From: Lactiplantibacillus songbeiensis
Lineage (GTDB): Bacteria; Bacillota; Bacilli; Lactobacillales; Lactobacillaceae
Direction of reading: 5' to 3'
DNA: 64,000 nucleotides
Assembly: GCF_005405125.1 (NCBI RefSeq)
Contig: NZ_BJDL01000017.1
Location: 1-64,000 of the forward strand
Part shown: in pieces, positions 50,762 to 60,554 of the stretch
How the letters are laid out: every line of letters begins with the position of its first letter
Numbering within the stretch: the first letter of the stretch is position 1
Program-made: the position numbers and the translations under genes
The notes under the pieces: generated by a model
The model's input: the letters and a program-made list of their open reading frames with translations, nothing else
The model's database searches: none
What the model was told of the DNA's origin: nothing

Positions 50762-51022
50762 CGCCAAACGTATAATCTTAAATTATCTCAATTAAAAGTA
50801 TATGCTTATTCTAAAATATCAAGCTGTACTCAAAACCATCGTTGTTTATGACCCATTAATTGGACCGGTATAAAATTAGTTATCAAGTGGCCATTGACTG
50901 TTACCGGTCACATTTTACAGTGGTCCTAGTAGTCAGTATCATAACTGTTGCCATTATCAGGTCAATAACTGTTCATAGTCGAAAAAATTATGAAACCCCT
51001 TTAAACTTTTACCTGAAGTTGA
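50762..51022. other. Gene-free stretch before nrdI
   Basis: AT-rich sequence with GACCGG/TTACCGGTCA-type short dyads but no gene, repeat copy or convincing regulatory site other than the promoter at 51023-51051. Confidence 0.4.
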
Positions 51023-51051
51023 TTGCAAAATAACCGCGTACAGCGTAAACT
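51023..51051 (+). promoter_or_regulatory. Promoter of nrdI
   Basis: TTGCAA and TAAACT are separated by 17 bases, 35 bases before the start codon. Confidence 0.6.
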
Positions 51052-51085
51052 AAACGTATGTTAATACAGAAATGAGGAACCGGCC

Positions 51086-51559
51086 GTGAGTGAAAATGTC
51101 ATTAATATTATTTATATTTCGATTGAAGGCAATACCCGTTCGTTTGTCACTGGGATGCAAGATTATGCCAAGACCCAACATGCAGCTGACGACAATAACC
51201 CTTTGATTACCTTAAAAGAAATTACGGATCAAACTGAGTTTGCGATTGAATCCAAACCGTATTTTGCCTTTGTCCCAACCTATCTAGACGGTGGTAACGG
51301 AATCGATACTGGGGTCAAAGAACTCATGACAAATACCTTAGGTGAATACTTAAACTACGACTTAAATCCAAGTCTTTGCCTTGGCGTCGTTGGTAGCGGA
51401 AACAAGAACTTTAATGAACAATATTGCTTGACTGCTCGGCGTTACGCGGAACAACTGGATACTGATTTAATCGGTGACTACGAATTACGTGGGACTTCCG
51501 TGGATACAGAACGTATCTATAACGTGATGAAAGAACGGTTACATGCCTTTAGTAAGTAA
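51086..51559 (+). CDS. nrdI: NrdI flavoprotein
   Basis: A 157-residue flavodoxin-like protein that helps assemble the manganese cofactor of class Ib ribonucleotide reductase. The FMN loop is YISIEGNTRSFV (near residue 8) and the later flavin contacts are VPTYLDGGNG (near 66) and GSGNKNFNEQYCLTA (near 112). In many bacteria nrdI sits with nrdEF; here it is alone with its own promoter and terminator, as in several lactobacilli. The start is GTG with a GAGGAACC site. Confidence 0.92.
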   Translation: MSENVINIIYISIEGNTRSFVTGMQDYAKTQHAADDNNPLITLKEITDQTEFAIESKPYFAFVPTYLDGGNGIDTGVKELMTNTLGEYLNYDLNPSLCLGVVGSGNKNFNEQYCLTARRYAEQLDTDLIGDYELRGTSVDTERIYNVMKERLHAFSK

Positions 51560-51561
51560 AG

Positions 51562-51600
51562 AAAACGGATCTGCCCAACCAGTGGGTGATCCGTTTTTTC
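51562..51600 (+). terminator. Terminator of nrdI
   Basis: AACGGATC pairs with GATCCGTT around a loop with CCAACC/AGTGGG, followed by six T. Confidence 0.88.
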
Positions 51601-51644
51601 GTTATAGGTTCACTCAATAACCACGCTTGATGCTAGTTGAAATT

Positions 51645-51719
51645 GCCGCCTGCCGGTTGGTTCCTAAAATGCTGGAACGCCACACGGCTGAGCATTCTAG
51701 GAACCAACGACTCGGCTAA
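51645..51719 (+). repeat. Cloverleaf repeat A3 without inner arms
   Basis: TTCCTAAAATGCT pairs with AGCATTCTAGGAA, and the A3 ends GCCGCCTGCCGGTTGG and ACTCGGCTAA are intact. Both inner hairpins are missing. It forms a composite with the next element. Confidence 0.88.
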
Positions 51720-51765
51720 ATGAGTGGACTAAGAATAATCAATCGTTAATTTTTTAATCCCCGTA

Positions 51766-51917
51766 GTTAACGGCGGGCGGGCCAGAATTGGCTCAGTGGT
51801 GTCGTTTATCTTGGTCGGCGATTTTCCGACTTAGATAAAGCCCGGCTTTCGAGACCGTTCTGTGGCTCGAAAACGCGGCCACCACGTTCCAGCCGATTCT
51901 GGCCCAACCAGAGTGGC
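51766..51917 (-). repeat. Cloverleaf repeat A1, part of a composite
   Basis: Full reverse copy with inner arms TTTATCTTGGTCGG/CCGACTTAGATAAA and CTTTCGAG/CTCGAAA. The 46-base spacer to the A3 copy is conserved with the composite at 61586-61942. Confidence 0.93.
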
Positions 51918-52059
51918 AATTTAAACCAACTAGCACCAAGCGTAATAACCAGATAGTTATAAAATGAACGCTATTTTTCAACGCTCATCTTAATCATCAG
52001 GCCCCAAACAAAAAGATCTCACAAGTAACGAGCATCACCTGTAAAGACCTTGAATTCAT

Positions 52060-53226
52060 TTACCCATTTAACAACTGTTCCCGCGCGGCCCGCCATAAAA
52101 CAATACCCAATGTAACCAACATTAAGACGGTTACGGTCATAAATAAAATTGCATATGAGAACTGGGCCACCATCATCCCACCGAATAATGGTCCGACCGC
52201 TCGACCTAGTGAGAGCGCCATATTGAAACGTCCTTGATACTTACCGCGCTGATCCACTGCGGCCATATCATCGACCCACGCTGGCACAATTGGCAAGCCA
52301 ATCACCTCACCAAGTGTTAACACAACCATAATCACAATGAAATCTACATATTGCCGGGCAAAAACCAGGCCTAGAAATGATAAGGCAAATAAGGTAATCC
52401 CAAAACCAATCTGCGTGCCAATCTTAAAACGTTCGTTAAATAACGTTACGATTGGCTGACTCAAAATGATTAACAAGCCGTTAATCGTCCAGACTTCACT
52501 GTACCGCCGAAATGGAATGCCCAGATTAGTCATATGCACGGACAATAAACTTTCCCACAGGGCATAACTCAAATAAATTGAAAAAATCATCAAACAAATC
52601 AACCAGATCAATTGCCGTTTATTATGGGGTGTTTGATCCGTTGTTTTCGCTTTGGCCGTGGTGGTCGTCTTCGCCGCTAATTGAACATTGAACGTACTTA
52701 ACACAATAATCATCAGCCCGACATAACAAGCCGTCGTCACCATAAAGACCACGTTAATCCCCAAGTCTAACAAGTAACCAACTAGCAGCGTCCCAATCAC
52801 GACCCCGACATTCAACGCTAAGTACAACATGTTAAAGACATACCGATTGGATTTCGTCGTCACGGTGGCCGCATAAGCATTAACCACCGTCATACTGATG
52901 CCATCACCGAACCCGACAATAATCAAACCCAAGGCATACGGCCATAAGCTATGCCAAAAGATCAGCGTTGCTAAGGTCGCCGTCGAAATAATCACGCCTA
53001 AAATTGCCGTCCGATAAGGCTGCCAGTGATCAAATAAATGACCACCGACATAGTTTCCCAGAATCATCGCTAGCGACATACAAAATAGCACGACCCCCGA
53101 GAACGTCAAGGTCTGCTTCAAATAATTGTGCATATAGACCGTCGTTAACGGCCACATAAAAGCGGCGCCGGCGTTATTCAACAAATTTGCTAAAAACAGC
53201 CACCGCAGCCGAACTTCTTTTTGCAT
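52060..53226 (-). CDS. MFS transporter, probable multidrug exporter
   Basis: A 388-residue protein with 12 hydrophobic segments. N-terminal LFLANLLNNAGAAFMWPLTTVY, the loop 2-3 motif GGHLFDHWQPYR and the second-half GRAVGPLFGGMM fit drug:H+ antiporters of the DHA1/YfmO-MdtH kind. A long cytoplasmic loop with KTTTTAKAKTTDQTPHNKR separates the two halves. Substrate unknown. The ATG at 53226 is behind AGGTGAGG. It is followed on the same strand by nothing before the repeat composite; no terminator is clear. Confidence 0.85.
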   Translation of the reverse strand: MQKEVRLRWLFLANLLNNAGAAFMWPLTTVYMHNYLKQTLTFSGVVLFCMSLAMILGNYVGGHLFDHWQPYRTAILGVIISTATLATLIFWHSLWPYALGLIIVGFGDGISMTVVNAYAATVTTKSNRYVFNMLYLALNVGVVIGTLLVGYLLDLGINVVFMVTTACYVGLMIIVLSTFNVQLAAKTTTTAKAKTTDQTPHNKRQLIWLICLMIFSIYLSYALWESLLSVHMTNLGIPFRRYSEVWTINGLLIILSQPIVTLFNERFKIGTQIGFGITLFALSFLGLVFARQYVDFIVIMVVLTLGEVIGLPIVPAWVDDMAAVDQRGKYQGRFNMALSLGRAVGPLFGGMMVAQFSYAILFMTVTVLMLVTLGIVLWRAAREQLLNG

Positions 53227-53284
53227 TGTCCTCACCTAAATTTTCCATTTTCTTCAGTATACGCGCTCACCTGGCCACCGCCTA

Positions 53285-53587
53285 CTAAAACTTGTGTTGA
53301 ATCCGCGGATGCCAGATGGTGTAACACGATTCACTGACCAAGACAATCGCCAGTGAACAAAATAAGCTTAACTCCTGAGCTGACTTCGCATTTAATTGGC
53401 CCCTAATCGAGCGACCTTGTCGGCTAATCTGATAGACTGACAAGCCTAAGACGCGTAGGTTAAAATGCGTAGCCGGTAATAAATGCGTTAAAAAATAACC
53501 GACCACTACCCCAATAAAAATAATCATCATCGCCACTGGTATCCCCGCCAATAGTTCAATACTAAGTCGTAACCACCGATGTGTCAT
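53285..53587 (-). CDS. Small membrane protein, 100 aa
   Basis: A 100-residue protein with one long N-terminal hydrophobic region (LSIELLAGIPVAMMIIFIGVVVGYFLTHLL) and a second near the C terminus (SLFCSLAIVLVSESCYTIW). The family is not recognised. The ATG at 53587 follows GAGGGGAC. It lies 58 bases upstream of the MFS gene on the same strand and may be co-transcribed with it. Confidence 0.6.
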   Translation of the reverse strand: MTHRWLRLSIELLAGIPVAMMIIFIGVVVGYFLTHLLPATHFNLRVLGLSVYQISRQGRSIRGQLNAKSAQELSLFCSLAIVLVSESCYTIWHPRIQHKF

Positions 53588-53706
53588 AAGCTGTCCCCTC
53601 GCTTTACTTTCATTATCGCGAGTTTCTGGCAGCAACCAAGTCATTTTATCGATGATCAGCACTTTTTTCACCAAACGAACGCGGTCTTTCTTTAGTTAAG
53701 TTAACG

Positions 53707-53748
53707 CAAAAAAGACGGCCACCATCGCCTTTGCGATCGGACCGTCTT
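53707..53748 (-). terminator. Terminator of the secreted Lys/Thr-rich protein gene
   Basis: AAAGACGGTCC pairs with GGTGGCCGTCTTT on the minus strand, followed by six T. Confidence 0.88.
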
Positions 53749-53772
53749 TCAACTAATGTCATCTAACTAAAC

Positions 53773-54615
53773 TTAGAAGCTTAAAACACTAGATTTGCTG
53801 CTGGTAGCAACTTTCGTATAAGTGAAGTAGTTAGCCCCTTGACCGAGGTTTTCCTTCAAACGAACATTTTTACTGTTAACCACGTAGAATGTCTTGCTGC
53901 TCCGGAAACGTAAGTAGAAGTTTTCAGTCTTCTTACCAACCTTGGCATCAACTTTCCAAAGATGCTTGTTGCTAGAACTTGCGGTATAAGTCCCGCTTAA
54001 CAAGGTCTTGGTCTTAGCACCTGACTTGTAACGTTTAACGGTGATCTTCTTACCACTCGTTAACGTCCATTTCGTGTAGTAGCCTTTGTAGCTAGATGAC
54101 TTCCAAGTCCCAGCAACGCTGCTGACCGTACCATAGTTTTTCTTAGCCGTGGTCTTTTTAGCAGTCGTCTTCTTGGTCGTAGTGGTCGTCTTTTTAGTCG
54201 TCGTGGCTTTCTTAACGGCGGTTACCTTAACAATCCGGTACATGTATGAATACTTACCTTGAGTGGCGTAAACGTATAAATCAGTACCCTTTTTGTAAGT
54301 CTTAGGTAATTTAACCGTAAACTTACCAGTCTTTGATGATGCTGTTGCTGAAGCAATCTTGCTCTTTCCAGCGTTGGAATCCTTAGCACCCTTCTTAGCG
54401 TAAACCGTTACCTTGGCACCCTTAGTGGCAGTCCCGGTAACGGTTTTAGCGCTACTTGTTACACCGTCGACCGCAATGGTGGTCTTGGCGGCTTTCTTAG
54501 TTGCGGCTTGGGCAACTGTTGCTTGACTATTGGTTCCTAATGCTGCTGGGGCAAACAATGAAACGGCCGTAACCGTTGCTAATAAACCTGAGATTAACTT
54601 CTTTGAAGTTTGCAT
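53773..54615 (-). CDS. Secreted protein with Ig-like domain and Lys/Thr-rich linker
   Basis: A 280-residue exported protein. Residues 1-39 are a signal peptide (QTSKKLISGLLATVTAVSLF core, AQAA cleavage region). Residues 42-130 look like a bacterial Ig-like fold (TVTGTATKGAKVTVYAKKG; GKFTVKLPKTYKKG). Residues 140-160 are a repetitive TTTKK/TTAKK linker, highly basic. Residues 165-270 form a lipocalin-like beta domain (GTWKSSSYKGYYTKWTLTSG). No LPXTG anchor; the very basic charge suggests binding to teichoic acids or the cell surface. Role unknown. ATG at 54615 behind AAGGGAG. Confidence 0.82.
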   Translation of the reverse strand: MQTSKKLISGLLATVTAVSLFAPAALGTNSQATVAQAATKKAAKTTIAVDGVTSSAKTVTGTATKGAKVTVYAKKGAKDSNAGKSKIASATASSKTGKFTVKLPKTYKKGTDLYVYATQGKYSYMYRIVKVTAVKKATTTKKTTTTTKKTTAKKTTAKKNYGTVSSVAGTWKSSSYKGYYTKWTLTSGKKITVKRYKSGAKTKTLLSGTYTASSSNKHLWKVDAKVGKKTENFYLRFRSSKTFYVVNSKNVRLKENLGQGANYFTYTKVATSSKSSVLSF

Positions 54616-54824
54616 CAAAAATAACTCCCTTTCTTATTTCAGTCCATATTATAACCTCTTCGTTAAAATCAAGCTAGCTATCTGAATGAAACGCAACAAA
54701 GTTTTTAATAATTTTTCACAACTTAGGTGACTTTCTTAAACTGAATATCGACGATACCTAATAATGATTGTTATAATGTGAGTTAAGCGCAACCATTTAG
54801 CGTTAATTTGGAAAAAGGCGAGGC

Positions 54825-55184
54825 ATGTTCATGATGCTTAATCAATACGGCCTAACCGGCTGTTTCTTAATCTTTCTACTTGTATGGGGCTATCAGTGGC
54901 GGCACATGCCAAAATTTCGATCCTTATGGGGTTATACCTCACGGCGAGCTGGTCAAAATAAAACGACTTGGCAGTTTGCTCAAAATTTCTACGCCATGCT
55001 CGGTGTTGAAATCTTCGGCCTGCTGACCATCGCCTCACTGGTCGGCCTTTTATTGCAGATTGCTTGGCTACAAAGTTCAACGTTACAAGTACTTGGCTTA
55101 GCATTAGGTCTGATTATGCAAAACGTGGCGACCGAACGCGAATTACGGCATCAATTTCCTAGTAAGCCTACACCTAAAGTCTAG
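54825..55184 (+). CDS. SdpI-like small membrane protein, 119 aa
   Basis: A 119-residue protein with about three hydrophobic segments (LTGCFLIFLLVWGYQW, GVEIFGLLTIASLVGLLLQI, VLGLALGLIMQNV). The middle motif LWGYTSRRAGQNKTTWQFAQ is the SdpI family signature (GxRTxRxxxNxxxWxxAQ type). It is a short single-unit form, unlike the 199-residue member at 19211. Function unknown; no toxin gene is nearby. Two possible ATG starts lie six bases apart. Confidence 0.72.
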   Translation: MFMMLNQYGLTGCFLIFLLVWGYQWRHMPKFRSLWGYTSRRAGQNKTTWQFAQNFYAMLGVEIFGLLTIASLVGLLLQIAWLQSSTLQVLGLALGLIMQNVATERELRHQFPSKPTPKV

Positions 55185-55219
55185 GACCCTAACCTAAGAA
55201 CTTAATAATTGACCCGGGT

Positions 55220-55342
55220 AGTTTATCGCTTAGTATTAGTAATGGTGGCTTTTCGGGTTAGTCAACATCCGGCTTATGCGTAGGCCCTTTGGCTCATAAA
55301 CGTAGCCACCATGTTCCAGCCGATTCTGGACCAACCAGCGTG
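55220..55342 (-). repeat. Degenerate cloverleaf repeat A1
   Basis: The left part is eroded, while the arms around GGCTTATGCGTAGGCC...GGCTCATAAACG and the end CCGATTCTGGACCAACCAGCGTG are recognisable. It lies upstream of the G6PDH gene. Confidence 0.7.
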
Positions 55343-55433
55343 ATAAAGACTGGCAACATCCAAACTAATGACAGCTGACTATCAGTACCAACTAAAACTA
55401 ATTTTTATAATTCTAAGTAAAGAAGTGAATTTG

Positions 55434-56915
55434 ATGAGTAAAGAAAAGATTGCCTTGTTCACCATTTTTGGTGGGACCGGCGACTTGGCCCAACGGAAGC
55501 TCTACCCCTCATTATTTAAACTATATCAAAAAGGTTATTTACAAGACCATTTTGCGGTGATTGGGACAGCACGGCGGCCTTGGACCGATGATCATTATCA
55601 TCAAGTTGTCGCCGACGCCCTCGCATCATTACACGCTGACGCTGATCAAGTGACTGCTTTTGCCAGCCATTTTTACTACCAGTCACATGACGTGACGGAT
55701 GTGCAACATTACATCACCTTAAAGCGACTCTCTGAAAAGCTGGATGCGCAATACGGCTTACAAGGCAACCGGATTTTCTACTTGGCAATGGCACCGAACT
55801 TTTTCGGGACGATTGCACGGCATCTCAAATCTGAACACATTTTAACTAAAAACGGCTTTAACCGCGTCATCATCGAAAAGCCATTCGGCCATGATTTTGA
55901 AAGCGCCAAGACGTTAAATGATGAATTAGCTGAAACGTTCGACGAAAACCAAATTTATCGCATTGACCATTATCTCGGTAAAGAAATGATTCAAAACATC
56001 GCGGCCATTCGTTTCGGCAACAATATCTGGGAATCTTTGTGGAATAATCGTTACATCTCTAACGTGCAGATTACGTTAAGTGAAAAGTTGGGCGTTGAAG
56101 AACGTGCCGTTTACTATGACAACAGTGGTGCATTGCGTGACATGGTCCAAAACCACATCATGCAGATTCTAAGTCTGCTCACAATGGATCAACCGGTGGA
56201 ATTTACCGAAGATGACATCAATATCGAAAAAGTTAAGGCATTACGCAGCTTGCGGCCTTATCAGCCCGATGAAGTTGCCAGGAACTTTGTCCGCGGACAA
56301 TACGCCCCAACTGAAACGGTCAAGGGCTATCGGCAAGAGGACAAGATCTCGCCAGAATCCAATACAGATACGTTTGTTGCCGGTAAAGTAATGATAGATA
56401 ACTATCGTTGGTCAGGCGTACCGTTCTACATTCGGACTGGTAAACGCTTAGCTGACAAATTCACACGGATCGATATTGTCTTTAAACGTCCAGTGATCAA
56501 CATCTTCAATCATGACTTGGCTGATGATAAGACTGCTGATAACGGCTTAGCACCGAATATCTTAACCATCAACGTGGAACCCACGGAAGGCTTTGAATTA
56601 CGGATGAATGCTAAGAATGTCGGCCAAGGCTTTGCAACGACACCAGTACAATTGAACTTTGACCACGATGCGACCGCTGCGGCTAACAGTCCTGAAGCAT
56701 ATGAACGGCTTCTACACGACATCTTAAACGGCGATGCCACCAACTTCACCCATTGGCAAGAAGTGGCTTACTCGTGGAAGTTTATTGATGTCATCCAACG
56801 CTATTGGGACGAGCATCAACCAAGCTTCCCGAACTACAAGCCTGGCACCATGGGGCCACAAGCGGCAGCCGATTTATTGGCAAAAGATGGTCATCGTTGG
56901 GTCTATCAAGGCTAG
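55434..56915 (+). CDS. zwf: Glucose-6-phosphate 1-dehydrogenase
   Basis: A 493-residue enzyme oxidising glucose 6-phosphate to 6-phosphogluconolactone with NADP+ (or NAD+), the entry into the pentose phosphate and phosphoketolase routes. The cofactor motif FGGTGDLAQRKLYP is at residues 12-25 and the active-site signature RIDHYLGKEM at residues 176-185. The length is normal. The frame is open 22 codons upstream; the ATG at 55434, behind AAAGAAGTGA, is the start. Together with the phosphoketolase in this window it supports a heterofermentative or pentose-capable metabolism. Monocistronic with a terminator. Confidence 0.96.
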   Translation: MSKEKIALFTIFGGTGDLAQRKLYPSLFKLYQKGYLQDHFAVIGTARRPWTDDHYHQVVADALASLHADADQVTAFASHFYYQSHDVTDVQHYITLKRLSEKLDAQYGLQGNRIFYLAMAPNFFGTIARHLKSEHILTKNGFNRVIIEKPFGHDFESAKTLNDELAETFDENQIYRIDHYLGKEMIQNIAAIRFGNNIWESLWNNRYISNVQITLSEKLGVEERAVYYDNSGALRDMVQNHIMQILSLLTMDQPVEFTEDDINIEKVKALRSLRPYQPDEVARNFVRGQYAPTETVKGYRQEDKISPESNTDTFVAGKVMIDNYRWSGVPFYIRTGKRLADKFTRIDIVFKRPVINIFNHDLADDKTADNGLAPNILTINVEPTEGFELRMNAKNVGQGFATTPVQLNFDHDATAAANSPEAYERLLHDILNGDATNFTHWQEVAYSWKFIDVIQRYWDEHQPSFPNYKPGTMGPQAAADLLAKDGHRWVYQG

Positions 56916-56988
56916 ACGACCATTCATTAAAAGAAAACATGGGCCTAAAGTAGCCACCAACCTGCCAGGCCCAACCATACTAAAACGA

Positions 56989-57036
56989 AAGACATCAAAC
57001 TGATCGGTACTAACCAGTCAGCTTGATGTCTTTTTC
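56989..57036. terminator. Bidirectional terminator
   Basis: AAAGACATCAA pairs with TTGATGTCTTT, with a loop that contains GAT/ATC-like short pairing, between convergent genes. Confidence 0.88.
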
Positions 57037-58402
57037 ATTGTCCTAAACGTTCACAAATCGCAATCAACCGTGGCAACGCCACCTCTAAGTCCGCTAGACT
57101 TACGGCTGTAAAGCCTAACAAATAATAGTCATGGCTCGGCATCGCCTGCCAATTGGACTCTAACGGATAAATCCGAATATCAGCCTTGATTAACGCCGCC
57201 AATAAAGCAGGTTGCGAAATTTCAGGAATCCGAATGACCATCTGTAGACCAGCGCCCGTCGCAATTGGCTGAATTCGATCGGTTGTTGCCAACAATTGTG
57301 TCAATCGCTGATATTTGCGCCGATTTAAGCCCCGGCTGCGGCTAATATGTCGATAGTAGGCACCACTGTCAAAATAGTTCACCATCGCTTGCTGCAGTAG
57401 TCCCGCGACCATGGCCGAGTGATACTGATATTGACGATGATAGGCTGCCACTAAATGGGCCGGTAAGACTAAATACCCCATCCGTAACGTGGGATCGATC
57501 CCTTTAGCAAAAGTTCCTAAGTAGGCAACCTGGTCAGCTGTCGCGACCGATTGCAGGGCGGGCAATGGCTGCGTATGGTAGCGATATTCGCTATCGTAAT
57601 CATCTTCAATAACTAAGCGTGATCCGGTAGCGGCCCACTGCAACAACTCTAATCGCTGGGCAATCGGCAACACATAGCCCAACGGAAACTGATGCGCCGG
57701 CGTCGTGTAAACATACTGCGGCTGGGCCGCCTTGATCGCCGCTAACGAAACCCCTTGCGTCGTCACTGGCAGTGCCACCGTCGCCTTACCAGCCGCGGCT
57801 GCTAATTCCGTCAGGCCACGATACCCGGGATTTTCAATGCCTAAAGTCCCTGCAGGTAAGATGCTTAACAGTAATGCCAGTCCTTCTTTCGCTCCAGTCG
57901 TAATCACAATCTGATCCGGTTGACACTGTACGCCGCGAGTTGTGCGTAAAAAAGTCGTTAACCGTTGGCGTAACGCTGGCAACCCTTGCGCATTCGGATA
58001 ACTCACCGGGTTCACCTCAGCTTGGCGTAACGCGTCACGAACAGCTTTTTTCCAAGCATTCCAACTGGGCTTCAATAATTTAGTCGCTCCATATCGAAAA
58101 TCATAAGTCACTGGCTTAGGCGGCGTTGAGACTGGCATCGGTGCTGACTTGGAAACCGGGGTTGGCCAGGTTTTTAGCGTATTAAAAAAATAACCACTCC
58201 CCGGGACAGTGTGAACATAGCCTTCTGCCAATAACTGGTCATAAGCTTGCTCAACCGTCGTTTTTGACACATTCATGGTTTGCGCCATGCGCCGAATCGA
58301 CAACAATTGTTGCTGGTTACCCGACTTGGGCAAATAACTGGCTTTTAATAACTGATAAAGTTGCAAATATAATGGCGTCTTTGAATCCCGGTCTAATGGC
58401 AT
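57035..58402 (-). CDS. MocR/PdxR-type regulator (GntR fused to aminotransferase domain)
   Basis: A 455-residue regulator. Residues 1-75 form a GntR winged helix (LYLQLYQLLKASYLP; SIRRMAQTMNVSKTTVEQAYDQLLAEG). Residues 100-455 are a class I aminotransferase fold with a PLP-lysine candidate in GTFAKGIDPTLRMGYLV (near residue 300). MocR proteins such as PdxR and GabR sense PLP or amino compounds and control vitamin B6 or aminotransferase genes. It is divergent from the PatA-like aminotransferase gene, a likely target. ATG 58402 or the GTG just before it starts translation. Confidence 0.9.
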   Translation of the reverse strand: MPLDRDSKTPLYLQLYQLLKASYLPKSGNQQQLLSIRRMAQTMNVSKTTVEQAYDQLLAEGYVHTVPGSGYFFNTLKTWPTPVSKSAPMPVSTPPKPVTYDFRYGATKLLKPSWNAWKKAVRDALRQAEVNPVSYPNAQGLPALRQRLTTFLRTTRGVQCQPDQIVITTGAKEGLALLLSILPAGTLGIENPGYRGLTELAAAAGKATVALPVTTQGVSLAAIKAAQPQYVYTTPAHQFPLGYVLPIAQRLELLQWAATGSRLVIEDDYDSEYRYHTQPLPALQSVATADQVAYLGTFAKGIDPTLRMGYLVLPAHLVAAYHRQYQYHSAMVAGLLQQAMVNYFDSGAYYRHISRSRGLNRRKYQRLTQLLATTDRIQPIATGAGLQMVIRIPEISQPALLAALIKADIRIYPLESNWQAMPSHDYYLLGFTAVSLADLEVALPRLIAICERLGQ

Positions 58403-58502
58403 CACACAACTGTCCTTTCATTTTTGATAAAATTGTCACTTTCAAGCCAGACAATTGTTCTTTATTATAACCAATAACTAGAACGAGAGGAAGTTGTTAG
58501 CT

Positions 58503-59666
58503 ATGGCTGATACAAATCATATTATTAAAAACATTCAAGTCTCCGGCATTCGCCGTTTTGACGAGGCTATCAGTGATATCCCCGACATCATCAAATTAAC
58601 GGTCGGCGAACCGGATCTTCCCACACCGGCTCACGTCAAAAAAGCTGGTATTCAAGCCATCCGCGACGACTTCAGCCACTATTCACCCTTAATGGGGTTT
58701 CAAAAACTACAAGCCGCAGCCAGTCGCTATTTTAATCAAAAATATCAATTAAATTACGCGCCTAGTGAAATCATTGCCACGGTTGGCGCCACCGAAGCCG
58801 TGGCAACGGCCTTAATCACGTTACTCAATCCTGGTGATGCGGTTCTATTACCAACACCTTGCTATACCAGCTACGAACCAGTAATTGCCATGGCCCATGC
58901 CAACGTGATTCCCATTGATACGACAACAACCGGTTATAAGTTAACCCCGGCAGGATTGGCGACCGCGATTCAGACGAATCATGACCAGCATTTAAAAGCA
59001 ATTTTACTCAACTACCCGACTAACCCGACTGGTGTGACTTACACGAAAGCTGAATTAGCAGCCTTAGTCACCGTCATCAAGCAAGCTGGTTTAATCGTTA
59101 TCAGTGATGAGATTTATAGTGAGATCACCTATGAACAACCACATACTGCGCTAGCAACCTTGTATCCTGAACACACCGTCACGATTAACGGACTATCAAA
59201 ATCTCATGCTATGACGGGCTGGCGTTTAGGCTTTATTATGGCACCATTGGCATTGATTACTGAGATGAAGAAGACCCATCAGTACCTCGTCACATCGACA
59301 AGTTCCATCAGCCAAGTGGCCGGGATTGAAGCCCTGACCCATGGCCTCGATGATGGTCAAAAGATGCGGGCCATCTACCAAGCCCGACGCGATTACTTAG
59401 TCACCCGGCTCAGTGAAATTGGCATTAACTATATTTATCCAACCGGCGCTTTTTACTTATTCGCACAAGTCCCTGCTGCATTTAAAGGCACTAGTTGGGC
59501 CTTTGCCACGACACTAGCCCAACAAGCCCACGTGGCCGTAATTCCCGGATCAGCTTTTGGTGATGCCGGCGAAGGCTGGTTCCGGATTAGTTATGCCGCC
59601 AGTCAAGACGCTTTACGTGACAGCATGAACCGCTTAGCAACTTGGCTGACACAACTACAAGTTTAA
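58503..59666 (+). CDS. patA: Class I aminotransferase, probable N-acetyl-diaminopimelate aminotransferase
   Basis: A 387-residue PLP enzyme. It begins with [24 protein letters not shown], has the [14 protein letters not shown] and [10 protein letters not shown] motifs, and the PLP lysine is near residue 233 in [16 protein letters not shown]. The adjacent dapA gene, 17 bases downstream, points to lysine/diaminopimelate synthesis, where PatA aminates N-acetyl-2-amino-6-oxopimelate. Other amino acid substrates cannot be excluded from sequence. The ATG at 58503 follows AGAGGAAG; a TTG three codons earlier is too close. Confidence 0.85.
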   Translation: MADTNHIIKNIQVSGIRRFDEAISDIPDIIKLTVGEPDLPTPAHVKKAGIQAIRDDFSHYSPLMGFQKLQAAASRYFNQKYQLNYAPSEIIATVGATEAVATALITLLNPGDAVLLPTPCYTSYEPVIAMAHANVIPIDTTTTGYKLTPAGLATAIQTNHDQHLKAILLNYPTNPTGVTYTKAELAALVTVIKQAGLIVISDEIYSEITYEQPHTALATLYPEHTVTINGLSKSHAMTGWRLGFIMAPLALITEMKKTHQYLVTSTSSISQVAGIEALTHGLDDGQKMRAIYQARRDYLVTRLSEIGINYIYPTGAFYLFAQVPAAFKGTSWAFATTLAQQAHVAVIPGSAFGDAGEGWFRISYAASQDALRDSMNRLATWLTQLQV

Positions 59667-59683
59667 TTTATGGAGGATTTAAA

Positions 59684-60553
59684 ATGAATTTCGATCAAGC
59701 CCACTTAATCACCGCCATGGTCACCCCATTTGATGATGACCAACAACTCGACCTAACCCGGTTAGCCGGTTTAATTGAACATTTGCTGGCCCACCAGACA
59801 CAGGGAATTTTAGTTGGCGGCACGACTGGTGAAGGCCCCACCTTGAGTACCAATGAAAAGCTAACGTTATTTCAGGCAACTGCTAAGATTGTGGCTGGAC
59901 GAGTGCCAATAATTGCCAATACCGGTTCGAACAACACCGCCGCAACCATTGCCTTTACGCGCCAAGTCAGTCAGATTGTCGGGATTGACGCTGCTTTAGT
60001 GGTTGTACCGCCTTACAACAAGCCTGATCAAGCTGGGATGTTAGCCCACTTTACCGCGATTGCTAATCAAGGTGGGTTACCTATCATGATTTATAATATT
60101 CCTGGTCGCGTCGTCGTCAAGATGGCCGTTGAGACGGTCGTTAAGCTCGCCCAACATCCTAATATTATTGGGGTTAAGCAATGCACCTCATTGGAAGAAT
60201 TGGCAACGATTGTTGAACAAGCGCCAGCTGACTTTTTAGTCTATACCGGTGAAGATAGTCAGACTTTGACTGCTCAGGCTTTAGGCGCTCAAGGCGTTAT
60301 TTCAGTTGCCAGTCATCTCTTTGGCGATGACATGGCTACGATGCAGCAAGCCCTAGCCACTGGACAAGTACCGGTAGCGGCGAAGCTTCAGCGCCAATTA
60401 TTGCCTAAAATGGCTGCCCTTTTCAGTTCGCCATCACCGTCCCCAGTAAAGGCCGCTTTAAATACACAGCACCTGCTGGTCGGCGATCCGCGGTTGCCAA
60501 TCTTGCCGCTAACCAACGCACAAACCATGACTTTAACTAACCAATTAAAATAA
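59684..60553 (+). CDS. dapA: 4-hydroxy-tetrahydrodipicolinate synthase
   Basis: A 289-residue (beta/alpha)8 enzyme condensing pyruvate with aspartate semialdehyde, first step of the lysine and peptidoglycan diaminopimelate branch. The Schiff-base lysine is K165 in [10 protein letters not shown], the catalytic Tyr is Y137 in IMIYNIPGR, and the substrate loop [11 protein letters not shown] is at about residues 45-55. The frame overlaps the patA end by its upstream extension only; ATG 59684 behind GGAGGA is the start, 17 bases after patA. The sequence GVKQCT rather than GVKEAS is a mild variation seen within the family. Confidence 0.94.
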   Translation: MNFDQAHLITAMVTPFDDDQQLDLTRLAGLIEHLLAHQTQGILVGGTTGEGPTLSTNEKLTLFQATAKIVAGRVPIIANTGSNNTAATIAFTRQVSQIVGIDAALVVVPPYNKPDQAGMLAHFTAIANQGGLPIMIYNIPGRVVVKMAVETVVKLAQHPNIIGVKQCTSLEELATIVEQAPADFLVYTGEDSQTLTAQALGAQGVISVASHLFGDDMATMQQALATGQVPVAAKLQRQLLPKMAALFSSPSPSPVKAALNTQHLLVGDPRLPILPLTNAQTMTLTNQLK

Positions 60554-60554
60554 C

